Source of the DNA: Paracyclopina nana
Lineage: Eukaryota; Arthropoda; Copepoda; Cyclopoida; Cyclopettidae
Direction of reading: 5' to 3'
DNA: 64,000 bases
Assembly (NCBI GenBank): GCA_019096065.1
Contig: JAGUCH010000001.1
Coordinates: forward strand, 8,494,001-8,558,000
Below are positions 1-12,544 of the stretch, in pieces (the stretch's first letter is position 1; every line of letters begins with the position of its first letter). The translations under genes were made by a program, and so were the position numbers. The notes beneath the pieces were generated by a model. That model worked only from the letters and a program-made list of their open reading frames with translations. It did not search any database and was not told the DNA's origin.

Positions 1-129
1 CACTATTACATTGCTTTGCTGCATCTAAATTCAGCCAGATGAAGGGTAGCAGTAGTAGTGTATGGCTATTGCCAGCACGAGATATCATTTGTCATAGCCC
101 TAAAAAAGGTGTTTCTCTCTCCCTTTCAG

Positions 130-288
130 GTTCGCAGCTCCAAATTTGCCCCAGTGGTTTGACATGCTGCACCGCGGAAATGGAGCAAAAGTTGTGGTCA
201 GTTTCCAAAGACCAATATGGAAAGTCTCTCCAATCCGCAACAGGATCCATCCAGAAGTTATTTAACAAATGGGGGAAAAAGTTTGACG
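130..288 (+). CDS. dlp: Glypican exon (first visible), CPSGLTCC motif
   Basis: The exon lies between a pyrimidine-rich acceptor (ctccctttcag, ending at 129) and donor gtgagt at 289. It enters in phase 1 and leaves after one base of a codon. It encodes SQLQICPSGLTCC followed by an amphipathic stretch ending in KKFD. This is the N-terminal cysteine motif of mature glypicans, with three of the 14 core cysteines. The ATG at 39 lies upstream of the acceptor in what reads as intron, so it is unlikely to be the real start. Confidence 0.9.
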
Positions 289-3200
289 GTGAGTGATCGA
301 TTTAAGACCCTGGGTCACATTTAATTGGGAATTTCTCAAATACTTCTACTCTGCGAGAAGAGATGCACCTCCAACCTTGGTTCTCGTGCTTCTGAAGGAG
401 AAGTCTTGGAAGTTTTGCTCGCTGAGAGTCTCTAGTCATATTTCTGGAATTTCTCTGTAGCGGTATCTAGGGTCACATGACAGATTTTGATAAAAATAAG
501 ATCTACATCTCTGCAACGCAATGATTGATACTTTGACGGCTGACTCTTGTCAACTACTAGCCTTATGGCAACAAAAACTAAAAATCAACATTGATGTAAG
601 ATACTGACCTAGTGCAGCAATATCAAAGGCCAATTAACACAATCATCATTAGCTTGCCACATATTTTCCCACAAAGGCTGCTTATGTAGTACTTTGACTT
701 GTTATAGATGCGTGTGGTCACTTTGATCTTGTTATCAATTTTATGTCGTGACCTTTTTCCATTATCATGATAAGAGCCAGCTAGGGATACCTCAAGATGT
801 TGTTTCAAAAACCTTTTTTGTCGACTCACATATTTAACCAAACGTGGGCGTAATTTTTAAACGGAATCAAATTTTTGCCTAGCGTGCGCGTAGAATTGAG
901 CCTGGAAACAAGACTGAAACCTTTAAATACAGGCAAGACCTTTTGGGAAACCTGTGAAATGTCAGCTTCCTTGCTTTACAAAGTTACTCCTAGGCCTTGT
1001 TACGTGTAGAATTACACGTGATCAAAGATCCAAAGTAAAATTTCCAAATTGCTAACGACCGAGACCGCCATAATTTTGCAATTCAGCGTGGCGAATTGTG
1101 CTAAGAATTTTTATTTTGCAGAGCACTTCACCGAGTTGTTGATTCAATCCAAGCTCAAATTTCATCGGTTGTTTCAAAAAACCTATGGGATCATCTACGA
1201 GCGCAATTCTGATGTCTTCATCGATTTCTTCAAAGACCTCGAAAGCTACTACGACCACGGTGAGGTCGACCTCGAAGAAGCCCTCAAGAACTTTTTCAGC
1301 CATCTCTACCAACGGATGTTTACGGTGTTCAATGCACAGCACAGCTTCGATTCACCGTAAGTCGTTTTTTTATTCCATTGCATTATTTTGAAATGAAATC
1401 TCCCTAAAAACATAGGTACTATTCTCTCGTTTCATGTATGCTGCCTTTTTTTGTTTCACCCTTTTTTCTTGTTATGGCACATATTTTGGGGCATAAAATC
1501 CGATTTTCTGCGGTCACTGTCAAATTGAAAAACTGTGTAAGATAAGATAAAGGAGAAGAACAGGCTTTTTTACAGTGAAGGCGTGCTAATTTTGCCAACT
1601 TTTCAGTTAGTAGCTCAAATGTCAATTTGCTTTGTTTTAGTAGCGAGGCTAAAACGAAAATGCATTGTCGGTCTCGCGGCGACTCCTTCTTATGTCGCGG
1701 TGCATTTAACATTGGATAAATTGGACCAAGTGGGCCAGAAAATAGACTCATTTTTTCCCTTAATTTTCATTCTTTAAACTAGGCCTCTTTCATCTCGAGG
1801 AAAATCTGCGGTGGCTTGATGGGCTGGTTTCTACTGAAATTAGTAGCCTTATTACTATTATGTACTATTCATATTTTTTTATTATAAAATTAGCTTATTT
1901 TGAAGCTGGCCATATCAAGAAGATGTTGAGCTGTAATTTGCTTCAGCCCATAACAAAATGTCATGGCAACTGCTTCCACTTTTTGTGACTTCTTAATTAA
2001 AAACAAAACTCTTCAGATGATGTTTAAGGCTATCTCACTTCAATCTAGCCATTTTTTGTCTCATCTAGTAGCTGCCTAAAACTGCCTTAATGAGGGCTGA
2101 GAAAAATTCAGACTATTTTAAATAATTTTGAGCCTCAAGCTCCAAAGTTGTGCGGTCTACAAAACCGGGTTTGAACGTTGTTAACCGATTTGAAAATTCC
2201 ACTAGGTTTCAAAGCATCTCGTTGATCCCAAGATTGCTATCAATTTCAATCATGCCGGCTGGATATTTAGCGAGGGTCCATCAACCATCCAGTCTTCTCA
2301 CCCAAAAAATCGCCCTTTCCAGCTGAAAATCTAGCCTTTGGTATAATACCAGCTTTAAATTAAGAGCTTGGTATTTCTTTTGCTTGAGGAGAATTTCTTC
2401 TTTACCTCGCGGATGAGCTCGAGGCAATTCACGACCCCTTATTCTTCCACAAAAAGGGGGTATTGTTTTAAGAGGGCAAATTCGGAACCAATTTTCATTG
2501 GTTTCTGTGCTATCCGTACCATAGGAGTGGCAGTTGATGACTCATAATATTTGAGGGCTTAGGTGAAATGGGCCTCAGTTTTTTTACGTCCCAATGAACG
2601 ATTCATGATTTATTCTATTATTTGCTGGCTGGTTTCCAGGCATTTTAATCGCACTTTCATTGAAAATTCTATCTGATCACCACCATCCAGTGATCTGTAA
2701 AATGAGTGGCTGATCAAGCCTCATTCATTGCAGGCCTCTAGCTGCTTGGGGGCATCGTCGAAATAACTATTTTATTTTCGTGCCAAAAGCCATTTAATTT
2801 TTCATCACAATGTGACGTTGATGATCAATAAATCTAGGCTTGACATTTGGTTAGCTGAATTCCAGGCTGTAATTGCATCGGTACATTTACTTGTATCAAG
2901 CACCAGTTGTTAAATGCGAACATTTTGGCTCGTAAAATGTCCAGCCCTAGAAGTCTTGACTGAGATTGACACCAGCTGGAACTCTCGTAATTTCATCAAG
3001 AGCCTCAGAAGCAGCTGGATTTATTTAACAGCATCCAATTTCTGCCAAGATTTTTGGTGGTTGTTGACAGATGCGACCAGCCTATTGTTAGACTGCATGC
3101 ACCCTGGTCGACAAGCTTTTGAGCTGAATAACTGTGTTGATTTAGCAATAGAGTGAGGAAAGTCAAAGGTGATCAAACAAACCTATTTGCTCATCAAAAT

Positions 3201-6200
3201 ATCAGCTTTCTATCCAGAGAGAATGCTTTTCGATTTCTGTGGCTTGGCTGCTCATACTTTCTACTGCATTACGCTATCCTTCAAAATGACCACATAAGGG
3301 ATGAAAAATGGGGAATTCGGCCCTTCGTCAAAGTAAGTGGGGTCAAATTAATAGTTACCCGAGGAAATGATAAGTCCCACTGTGGAATTAGAGTCGAGTT
3401 TTTACCTTTTTTATTGGAGCCATGGCGAATTGGAATGCTCGCTGGCCACTAATGAATGTAATGATACGCTACGGATGCACACTGAGGTAATTGTGGGGCC
3501 AAAGCCCAATTGGTTTTCTTCTCAATGGTATAGAAGGTTGGGTTGCCCATTTTTTTATGAAGCCCCTCAGTGCTGTCAGAGAAGAAAATACCCAAAAGTC
3601 AAACTGCTGTTTAGCTTTGACTTGATTTATGGCACATCGAAAAAACGCCCACCGTGCCACGCCGCACACACAAAGTAGACCATTGCAAGTGGACAAAAAG
3701 ATTTCAAAAAACTTTTTATGCCATATCATAAATAAGGTCGTTAGTGGATTCTTGAGCATTAATCAAATTAAAGTCTGATAACTCTACATTAGCCTAATTA
3801 AGTAACTTATACATCTTGGCCCTCCCATAAAAACCCTTTTAGCCACCATTTTTAAGCCATTCATTATTTGAGCTCCCAATTTTGCTTATCAGGCTCCCTG
3901 TTTGGCCAGATTTAAATTGACCACTGTCTAGATACATATTGCGGTGGAGTAAAACTGGTGCACCTCTATAGTTTTCCCTTGAACACAAAGGATCTTTAAA
4001 GTAATGTGATATTTATATTGTGTGCCCAAAGGCTCTGTTCTATTCCAATTCTGGCATATCAAAAGAAGAGCATCATTTTTTGCTCCTCTCACACTGAGAC
4101 AAAAGGAGGCTTCAAAAGGCCCTTCTTCGGTTTGTAAATTCTGGCTCTTATGCCCCATTGTGAATGGTCGCATTACACATGGAAATATGAGCCGCCATCA
4201 GCTATTTTTTGTCTGAATTCATTAAGGATTTGACGTGAGATGCGTTTGCTTTGGCATTTAATTAGGCCTGTTTGATAAATGACTTTTCAAAGTTGATAGA
4301 GTGTCAAAACACAGCGTGAACAGGAAAAGGCAAAATTAGAGTCCCACAATAAATTGCCTTTTTTCCATAGAAATCCATGTAGAGACTCCTAGGCAATGCT
4401 TTTGGGAAGTATATATGGACGATATCATCTTTGTTTATCTTCTGCTTGCTCCAATCGATGCTAGTCATGGTGCTCAAAAAACCATAATTAATTGCTGCCT
4501 CGATGAGTCATCTTTTTCTTTTGAATATTTTCTTAATGCTCATCAAGTTAACTTACCAAAGCATCTTTGTAACCAATTCTCCATTTTTCGTTTAAAAATC
4601 TTAAATGCAAAGGTCACTCTCTCTCTCTCTCATCAGATTTTTTATTGGGTGCAGGAAATTCGTGACCGGGTGTTGCTGCATGCACACTGGCTCGGTGTGG
4701 GATCCTTTGAGAAGTTGCGCTTAGCAATAATAATATTTTTTACGAGAGATCCAAATTCGCCATGCTTGTAGGTTTAAAAAGTCTTTTAGTCCCCATAAAG
4801 AACTTCCCACGGCGCGCGCGACCCAGGAAAGACGTGAATTAAGAATGTGCATACTTGTCAGACAATATAATTTATTGCCGTCTCTGAAACAATGAAGACC
4901 AGACTTGGATTACACCAGCACTTCATCTGTTTCATATTGAGGTATCTGGGGAAAATCAGCTTTTCCTTAGGGATAGAAAAAGTATGAAAGCCAACTGTCT
5001 GAGCAAGTACTGCTGCAAACTTATAGGTTTGCCAGTAATATTGATGTTGTTTTGGCACCTATCAATATGCAAATTACATTAGGTATATGTAGCCGCTGCT
5101 AGATGATTGCGCTGATCATCTCACATTGCTGATCTCCCACTGTGTGCTTAAAAGCCCTGACCTAGCTATGTATTATATCAACCCTGCATGCTGCAGATGA
5201 TGCCCTAAGAATATATGAGATAATTTGTGCAACAAGACTATATGAAGCAAGCCTTTGTTTATAATAATAATCCTCGCATCATTTCCTCTCTTGGGATAGA
5301 CGGGGGATAATATGTGCAACATCATTTCCCCATTAATAATTACCCTTGTTGTAATACAACTCAAAATGAATGACTCCCTTCTTTTTTCAGGTATTTGAGC
5401 TGCGTTTCCAAGACCATGAAAAAACTCCAGCCTTTTGGAGATGTACCTAAGCAATTGACGGAGCAACTTCGAAGAAGTTTTGTTGCCTCCAGAACTTTTG
5501 CTCAAGCCTTGCTAGAAGGCAAGCAAATTGTCAACAAAATCAGCAAGGTAAGAAGGACGGAAGAACGCAAATGACATGTTGTTGTAGCCTATTATGAGGT
5601 ATCTGCTTGATGTAGAAAAGTTACCAAGGAGCTTCTTCTTGCACCTGATAATTGTTTTTCGAGATCAAGTTTTTGCCTGATTTTCTAAATGGACTGTGAA
5701 ATGTGCCCAGATTGGAATCTACCGATGAAATGTAGCCGGGTAATGGATTTTTCGGAAAATTATGGTATATTGGTGGAACCCCACTGTGACAGCGTGGTTT
5801 TACAGGATGCATCAAAAACCTTTTTTTCCTCGCTTGTACAAAGGCTAATTTTTTGCTTTGCCTTTTACGAAAAGCCGCCTCCATTTCTGCCCGAATTAAT
5901 GAACGTCAGTCAACCTTAATTTCTGCAATAACAATTTCCATTGTTGAAAAAAGGACCCATGTACTCATGGTTGCAAAACAAGCATTTTTTGCCACTATTA
6001 TTATCCTTTTTTGGAGAGCAAGCGGCGGTTTTAATCATCTCAAGTCTAACTACTCAAGTCTACCTCAACGGTAGTTTTTTGCCTTGTCAATTAATTCGCG
6101 TATGAGATCATGGTTTTTGCTGAAAATTCCAAACGATTTTTTTCCTTAATGGGTGGCCTCAATTTGGATAAAATGGCCCCCTTTTGACATTTTTTGATAG

Positions 6201-9200
6201 ATATCTGCCCAAAAAGATGCCATTATGCAGCTGCTACTCTCAAACGGCTTCATTAAAAAGCTTTTTAGCTGCAAAAAGGAGGCAAAACAATTTTTTGATA
6301 AGTGGCACTAGATTTTCTTGTTTTTATCTTTATGTCCGTTTGACATGGCAAGATATAAAGGAATTGAAGCAAATGTAAAGGCTCCGCTTCGCTCGAATAA
6401 TGAGCTCTTATTCAAATTGAATTATTAGTCATCGGCGCGGATCTAATTTCAAAGAAAGTGATGACGAAAATTACGAGCCCCTAGTGGCTGAAATGGACAC
6501 AAAAGAAGCCAAAAAAGGCAGCTGCTGCAAAAACCAGGGTCGCAGGCATTCCTTTAATTTTGCGTTGTTGTGAGTCATAAGCAACAAAGGAACAAAAGCT
6601 CCAATGATCTAAGTTTTGGAGAATTTGGTCAAGACATTTAGCCGCCCAACTTAGAAAATAGTTGCTAAAAATGGCTGTGTTTTCCTTAATTATTCATGCA
6701 TAGCTGTTATTAGCAAAGTTTGCAAAATGCAAATGTGTGTGTGTGGCCAACAAAATCCTGCGCCATTTTGCTCCAATGTCTCTCCACTTGGCAATAATTT
6801 GCGCGCGATGCACAACTTTCTTTGATTGTAGTGCAGAGTTGTTGTAAATTCAATATTTTTTGTTTCAGATCCCAGCAAAAGACGAGTGTGTCCGAGCTTT
6901 GACCAAAATGTCAAGTTGTCCGGCTTGTCAGGGGCTGCTGGAAATCCAGCCTTGCAATGGCTATTGTATCAACGTCATGAAAGGTTGCCTGGCCTTTCAT
7001 TCCGAAATGGGTGATAGCTGGAACAAGTTCATAGGTAAGAAGATCCCGCCGTTTTTCAAGCCAAAATGTGCTACAATGTTATATGGTGTCACTACGTGAA
7101 CATGCTTGGAAAACTGCTTTTCTTGCTAATTTGAGTGGCAGTTGAAGCAAATTCATAGGAGGAGAAACTGAAATTCGAGCTGATAAACTCGAGTTCAAGT
7201 TTCCTATACATGGACGTTTAGTAGTACCAAAGCCGAAATACCCTAATGCACAAGTCCAAAAATTTGAGTCGCTCGATATCTTTACGACAGCAGGAAGGTT
7301 TGATAAGGAGGTTGAGACTCGTTAAGCACCCAGGGGGTGATGCAAATAAATTGGTCGAAATCAGATAGTTTATGGGTGCTATTCTCAACTTCTTTTGTTT
7401 CCACCCCCTTTTCCTTCGTCCAGGTTTTTTCTTTCCCTTTTGTCAAGACGGGAGCCTGACAAAAAATCACCAATTAGCCATAGAACCCGAAAAATTCTGT
7501 CACGGGAAAATTGCCACCTTTCAACCACTGCTCCTGCTGCTTCTCCCCTGAATTTTACAACCACTCAGAATTGAGATATTTATCGCTGCTTTTTGTCGAA
7601 TTGTGTCAGCTGACGAAGCTTTCGGGTGACCAAAACCGTCAATTTAATGCGAGCCAAACTGAGTTTTCTGAATGGCATATGTTTTTTTTGGGCGCGCTGC
7701 TGAGATGGACTCGCACATCTCCAAACTAATTAACAACAAGCAAAAAAGTTTGCTGAATCCAAAAAGTGGAGGAGAGCTGTGATTTGCTACGCTAACTATT
7801 TCCACTTTTGTTAGGAGAACTTTACAAAACATCAGGGCTTATTTTAAGCCCGGATTTTTTTCTTCAGTGGAATAGCAACTCACCATAACAGCAGCAAACC
7901 CAAAGAGCATTATGTTGTCATGAACAAAGCTCAGCAATATGATGATGCATCATACGCAGCATATTTGCGTACAACAGCCAGCCTTAAAGAACTTTGTTCA
8001 TCTCAAATCAATCATTGGCCCTTGAATTGCCTGGAGCGCTTCCATCTGCATTCAAAAAAGCTTCTCGGCATTCATTTGATTTCTCGGAAGAGCGTGCTAA
8101 GCAGTGGTAGCATTAGTCGACTACTCCCTTTTTCTGTAAATGTATCTTGACCTCGACCCACTTATCTTATTAATCTAAATGACTCTTTTATGTGGTTGGA
8201 GATGCAGAACGGCGTGACCTGCCAAGAAAAAATCCGAGAGCCTATTTAAGCCTTCATGCATTACACAAAAAGGTCCCGGAATTGAGCTGGCATGTAAGTG
8301 AGGTAGTCCATAGATATGCTGGAAATTTTAATCAAATAAAAGCTAGCTTATCCTCCCAAGACTCTAGCGCGACCATTCATTCAAAGACGGAAAAAATGGC
8401 TTCGTCTTGAAACTCAATTCAACTAAAAGCAATTTGAGCCCACTCAATTCAAACATCTGCTGGCAAGCTGCAAATGAAAGGCTTCTTCTAAATGCTCATA
8501 TGTGTGCAAATCAGTTGGCTTATGACATTCCATTAGCATGGCGCATGAATGGATATTGTTGTTCTCTTATTTTTGCTGCACTGATGATGATGTGGTTTTG
8601 ACATTAGCATAAGATGTCAGAACGCGAGACACCCCCACAGTTATTGATTGGCCTCATTGAATTATTTTCCTCGAAAAATTCCACTCCATCGATCTTTTTA
8701 GCAGTGTTCTCACACACCTACAAAAATGCTGATCAACTGAATCTAAATGAACTTACTTTTACAGTCGCTCCATGTGCCTTTCTGCCTCATTGCGCGTCTA
8801 AAATATCTACAAATTGCGCCAAGCTTCTAGCTTTAATGCATTTCAGATGATTTGACCTTAACGCAAATGCCAAATATGTGCTTTCTTTTTGTCCACTACA
8901 GACAAACGGGCGCCTCCGTCGCAAAAAATCTCCCAACTTTTGGCTAAAACGTTACATTCCTTGTGAATTTCACTCTCGGCTCAATTGATGCAAGCATTTT
9001 TGTGAGATCCAGGACAAGTACTTCTACACCGTTTGATGCAAAATAATGCACTAGAGGTGGCTCATTGCCAGAAAGTTGTAGTAGTTGAAGAAAAGTCGCA
9101 TTTTCTTTGAAGGGTCACTGGCCTCTTATTTTTCCCGAGGCTGCTGATGTGACAACATAAAAAAGTTGATGGCAGGTGTGTGTCAATGCTTGTAGCTCTT

Positions 9201-12200
9201 GGGTTCCAGAATTGAATTTACTTTACGTCTTCTTTTGCTTCTTTTTGTTTAATGAAGTCTCATAAAACTTGTTGATCTCCAGCTCAGATGCTTGTAAAGT
9301 TGTTTTTTCTCAGACAGAATAAGTGATGCTGAAGTAATGCCAAAAAAGATAAACTTATTACTCCTTCTTATACCTATGTTGTAGTTTTCTGCATTTCATT
9401 TGAACTTTCAGGAGCCTCCAGTGAATTTTTTATATATATATTTTGTGACATGTTATTTATGGCGGGAAATTCAAATGGGAAGACGCGGCAAATTCTGTGA
9501 ATTATGCCTAGCTGTTGTGACTTTCTAGTCTCCTTTTGGCCATAGCAATATTGTGGGAGCAAGGATGAGCTCACATAAATTATAAGAAGAGCTCTTTCCC
9601 ATGATTAAGGGCTACACCAGGTGCTAGTATGCTTTTCCGCTGCGAAACATTGATTTTACTTTGTGCCATAAAACTGCACTGACAAAATTGGACTTGCTTG
9701 CTCTACTTTTGAAATTGGATTTCCTCGAATTGAATAATCTTGCGCTGCCTGCAAAGGGTGACCCGTGAAAAGCTGGAGACATTTCACAGAATATAGAAAT
9801 GCAATATCAAAGCTTAAAGCCATAAAGCTGCCTGCTGTAATTGGTGGTTGGAGAAAAAGTGGAAAATAAGAGGTTTTGCATCACCCCTTGAGGATCAAGA
9901 CTTGACCGCTAGATTTTGGCCTCCTCATACATCAGGTGGCAAAGGCCGCACAAATGTACCAAATAAAGGCCAAAAGGCCATGCCAGGATTAAACCGTCTT
10001 TATCTAAGCTCTTTCCACCGCCAAAATACTATACTATTGCGCTATATTGCGAAAGGAGAGTTGCTTTAAAAATGGAGCCAAGCTACTTATAACCTTAAAA
10101 AGTTGAAGTAAGTATGTATAAATGGCCTTCCTCTTGTTGGAGTGGCTGTAGAAAAGTTGATGATGACAGTAGTGTTATGGCCTTTTCCTCTTGACAAGGC
10201 CAAATGACCCTTAAAGTAAGTTATAAAATCTCCATGTTTCCACTCCCACCTTTCCTAATGTGCATGCTTTTGCAATGCTTATGCGTTTTTAGTAGCGCTT
10301 TCAAATATTAGGGGAAAGAATCTTTCCATTGCTTTCTCTATACGGTAAAAGTGTAATTAAAAGCGCCCTATACTTGCAACCTTGAAAGTGTGCTGTGAAA
10401 ATGGAAACAAGCTCTTGGAAGGATTTTTTTCCTGCTCAAAGTTCTTCTTTAATGAAGTCATTTGAAGTGCAAAACTTTCTTCGAAGCAGCTACAAAAGAG
10501 AGATGGATGTGATTAGATTCGGCGGAAAGTTTCTGCTGCTCACACATTTGTGCTAAAAGTGAACATGCAAATATTCACACACACACACACCTCTGTTACA
10601 AGCTAATTTGACGTCATTTTGAAGGCCTGGATCATCCGCAAATCTTGATAGCTCCGTAAGAATGTGCTATCTTTATGAGGGGACGTGACTTAATTTGGCC
10701 ACTTCTTGCGAGTAAAACCAGGCCCATTACTACCAAACATTTCGTCTGGAATTTCAAGCAGCTTTGAATTCGGGACCAAAACTTGCAGCTGCCTTCGCCA
10801 ATGATTTATGAGCTGAACTTTGCCTCCTTTTGGTGGCGCACTTGCATCAGCACTAATAAATCCCAAACATTTTATCAACTGATATTTTTATTGCCTATTG
10901 CTGAAAGTTGTATACCCAGTGAGCAAGGCAATTTTCCATCTGTATGGAGCCGAAAATGAGGTGCTCTACTTTCCAATTGCAGATAATCTTGGTCTTTTGG
11001 CGGATCGACTTATTGGCCCGTTCGATATTGAGGCTGTTGTTGATCCCATCGGAGTCAAGATCTCGGATGCAATCATGAACTTTCAGAACTCTGGATATGA
11101 GGTCACCAGCAAAGTATTTGAGGATTGTGGCCGGCCTCGGTTGCAAAAGCGCCAGGTAAGGGGAACCAACCATGCAAAAGTTCACAAAAACTGTTTTAGA
11201 TATTGTTGATCAAAATGATTTTTTTTTGCCATTTGATGCAATGCTGGCATTGCTTTCGGCAAAGGAATTGAACATTTGGGCTTCTTTTTGCTACCTGATT
11301 AATCACTCATGGCCTTTGATGTATATAAGGTCGCAGTCCTTTTTCTTTTGCGCAGCACATATTGAGAAAATGCCTCTTTTTTCTCCTGTTCACAATAGCT
11401 TCTAATTAATGAACGTCGAGAGGCTCTTCAAGTTTTACATGAGAAACTTTGGCGCAGGAAGTTCTAAATCAAGACTGCAAAGAATTATTCCATCAAACTC
11501 AAAGTATTTTGAGATTGTATGCTTTCTTCCAGACAAATTATGGGCGCGCGTACAACGATCAGCAGCGGAGGTCACATTCTGCAGCTGGCAAACGAGGCCG
11601 AGCTAATGGTGACGAGGACGGAGACACGAGGCTAAAGAACCTCATCAGGGACATTCGTTCGACCTCGAACGAAACCAGGGACTATTGGACCAAACTGCCT
11701 TTTGAGCTGTGCAAAAGTGAGGTCTCCAGTGATGCGACCTCCGTGACCTCGGCGAGGCTGCGCGGTGGCCAAGCTCGATCTCGTTATGGGCGGCAGAACG
11801 AGGAAAATTGCTGGAACGGCCGCGAATCTGGCCGCTACACCAATGCTGTCGTCCTTGACGGCCTCTTGAATCAAGACCAAAACCCCGAGGTCAAAGTGGA
11901 CGTCCACAGACCCGACGTGGGTATCAATGAACAAATTCTGGCACTCAAGTTGATTACCAAGAAACTGGAAAGCGCACACAAAGGACAAAATGTAGACTGG
12001 CCCTCGGCCTCCAATTGTAAGTCATTTTTTTCTCGAAATCTTGAAAGCCTTCCCCCTCTCTTTCGATTCCTTAATTATTTATGTGGATTTCTTTTTACTT
12101 TTAGTTCAAGAAGTGGCAGCAGTTCCCTCGTTCAAGGCCAAATCGAGGGCCAAAACCACCACAAGTGAAGGATCAGGTGGTTGTCAAAGCTACAACGACG

Positions 12201-12544
12201 ACGAGGACTGCTACGAGGACGAGGACACCTATTACTACAATTACTACGAGGGTTCTGGCTCAGGTGATCTCGAGGCCACCTCTGGCCCATCTGGAGGACA
12301 CTCTGACCTCGAGCCCTCATCAAGTGGCAAGAAGCAGCAGCATAAGGAAGACGACGAAGGTGAAAATTGGCCTCCATGGGTCACAGCTCAGCCTCCATCT
12401 GGTGGAGATGACGTGGAGGTTGTGGAGGACGCCAAAAGGCCTCCCCCGCCCCAACCTCAGCCAAGGCCAAACTTCAATCGTGCTGGACGAGGAGTTGAAG
12501 CCTCCATGTTCGTCATCTTCATCTCCCTTCTTTTGCTATGGTGA
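130..12544 (+). CDS. dlp: Glypican (Dally-like / GPC1-2-4-6 type) gene, seven exons, 5' end missing
   Basis: This gene encodes a glypican, a GPI-anchored heparan sulphate proteoglycan of the cell surface that in animals modulates Wnt, Hedgehog, BMP and FGF signalling. Seven splice-bounded exons (130-288, 1122-1356, 5391-5547, 6869-7034, 10983-11155, 11458-12016, 12105-12544) join without a frame conflict into about 628 codons. The six core exons contain exactly 14 cysteines, the number conserved in glypicans, in family order: CPSGLTCC near the N-terminus, a six-cysteine cluster in exon 4, and NCWNG near the end of the core. The last exon adds acidic Ser-Gly glycosaminoglycan sites and a hydrophobic tail. 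An N-glycosylation sequon (NET) lies in exon 6. The first visible exon begins in phase 1 after a good acceptor, so the signal-peptide exon lies before base 1. Family assignment is firm. The Dally-like rather than Dally subgroup is judged from overall similarity, so the symbol is provisional. Confidence 0.93.
289..1121 (+). other. Glypican intron, 833 bp
   Basis: It begins gtgagt and ends ttattttgcag. It is AT-rich, and I see no RNA gene, repeat or nested coding region in it. Confidence 0.75.
1122..1356 (+). CDS. dlp: Glypican exon, helical core segment
   Basis: The acceptor is tattttgcag at 1121 and the donor is gtaagt at 1357. The leftover G of the previous exon plus AG here gives Glu, reading E-HFTELLIQSKLKF. 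It encodes the first long helical part of the glypican core, including a YGIIYERN stretch and SYYDHGEVDLEEALKNFF. It contains no cysteine, as expected for this region, and leaves in phase 2. Confidence 0.92.
1357..5390 (+). other. Glypican intron, 4.0 kb
   Basis: It runs from gtaagt to cttttttcag. It is AT-rich, with a short (CT)n run near 4618-4630 and scattered short frames without splice or family support. No inverted-repeat element of families A to E was seen in it. Confidence 0.75.
5391..5547 (+). CDS. dlp: Glypican exon, YLSCVSK segment
   Basis: The acceptor cttttttcag ends at 5390 and the donor gtaaga starts at 5548. CC from the previous exon plus G gives Pro, then YLSCVSKTMKKLQPFGDVP. 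The single cysteine matches the fourth core cysteine of glypicans. The PFGDVP and RRSFVASRTFAQAL stretches are typical of the family. The exon leaves in phase 0. An antisense frame over 5173-5505 is a shadow. Confidence 0.92.
5548..6868 (+). other. Glypican intron, 1.3 kb
   Basis: It runs from gtaaga to tttgtttcag. No repeat or gene is recognised inside. Confidence 0.75.
6869..7034 (+). CDS. dlp: Glypican exon, six-cysteine cluster
   Basis: The acceptor ttttgtttcag ends at 6868 and the donor gtaaga starts at 7035. The exon enters in phase 0 and leaves with one base of a codon. It carries six cysteines: DEC, SSCPAC, QPC, GYC and MKGC. This is the cysteine-rich block of the glypican core that forms intramolecular disulphides. 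It ends in DSWNKFI. Confidence 0.93.
7035..10982 (+). other. Glypican intron, 3.9 kb
   Basis: It runs from gtaaga to ctactttccaattgcag. A short (CA)n tract sits near 10578-10591. Several short open frames lack splice or family support. An earlier AG at 10919 is in frame but gives a poorer protein (see rejected items). Confidence 0.7.
10983..11155 (+). CDS. dlp: Glypican exon, core segment before the protease-sensitive loop
   Basis: I chose the acceptor ctttccaattgcag (ends 10982), which has a good pyrimidine tract. The carried-over G plus AT gives Asp, so the product reads NKFI-D-NLGLLADRLIG. That fits the glypican core without an insertion, as an upstream AG would cause. The exon has one core cysteine (EDCGRP) and ends LQKRQ before donor gtaagg at 11156, in phase 0. 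Confidence 0.88.
11156..11457 (+). other. Glypican intron, 302 bp
   Basis: It runs from gtaagg to actttggcgcag. Nothing else is recognised. Confidence 0.8.
11458..12016 (+). CDS. dlp: Glypican exon, basic loop and C-terminal core
   Basis: This is the largest exon, 559 bp, phase 0 at entry and one base at exit (donor gtaagt at 12017). It encodes a variable basic stretch (QQRRSHSAAGKRGR), where many glypicans have a protease-sensitive loop, and then the C-terminal core. Cysteines occur at NQDC, FELC and ENCWNG and complete the 14. A NET sequon allows N-glycosylation. The NQDQNPEVKVDVHRPD stretch is a strong family signature. It is GC-richer than the introns, as are the flanking coding exons. 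Confidence 0.93.
12105..12544 (+). CDS. dlp: Glypican last exon: glycosaminoglycan sites and GPI tail
   Basis: The acceptor cttttag ends at 12104. T from the previous exon plus TT gives Phe, then QEVAAVPSF. It encodes the stalk region. Ser-Gly sites sit in acidic runs (SEGSGG, then YEGSGSGD after DDEDCYEDED), the usual context for heparan sulphate attachment. A proline-rich stretch follows (RPPPPQPQPRP). The C-terminus, MFVIFISLLLLW, is a short hydrophobic GPI-attachment-type tail. The stop is TGA at 12542. Two extra cysteines near the first Ser-Gly sites are outside the 14-cysteine core. A second frame that stays open at 12165-12719 is an overlap shadow. Confidence 0.92.

Noticed and set aside
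39-129. ATG at 39 as the glypican start
   Set aside because: It lies before a good acceptor, has no signal-peptide character, and the exon phase shows that coding sequence continues from an upstream exon.
1052-1342. Minus-strand frame opposite glypican exon 2 (and likewise at 10895-11185 and 11632-11988)
   Set aside because: These are antisense shadows of real exons.
10920-10982. Earlier acceptor for the fifth glypican exon at 10919
   Set aside because: It is in frame and open, but it would insert about 21 residues into a conserved part of the core. The AG at 10982 has a better pyrimidine tract and gives an uninterrupted match to the family.
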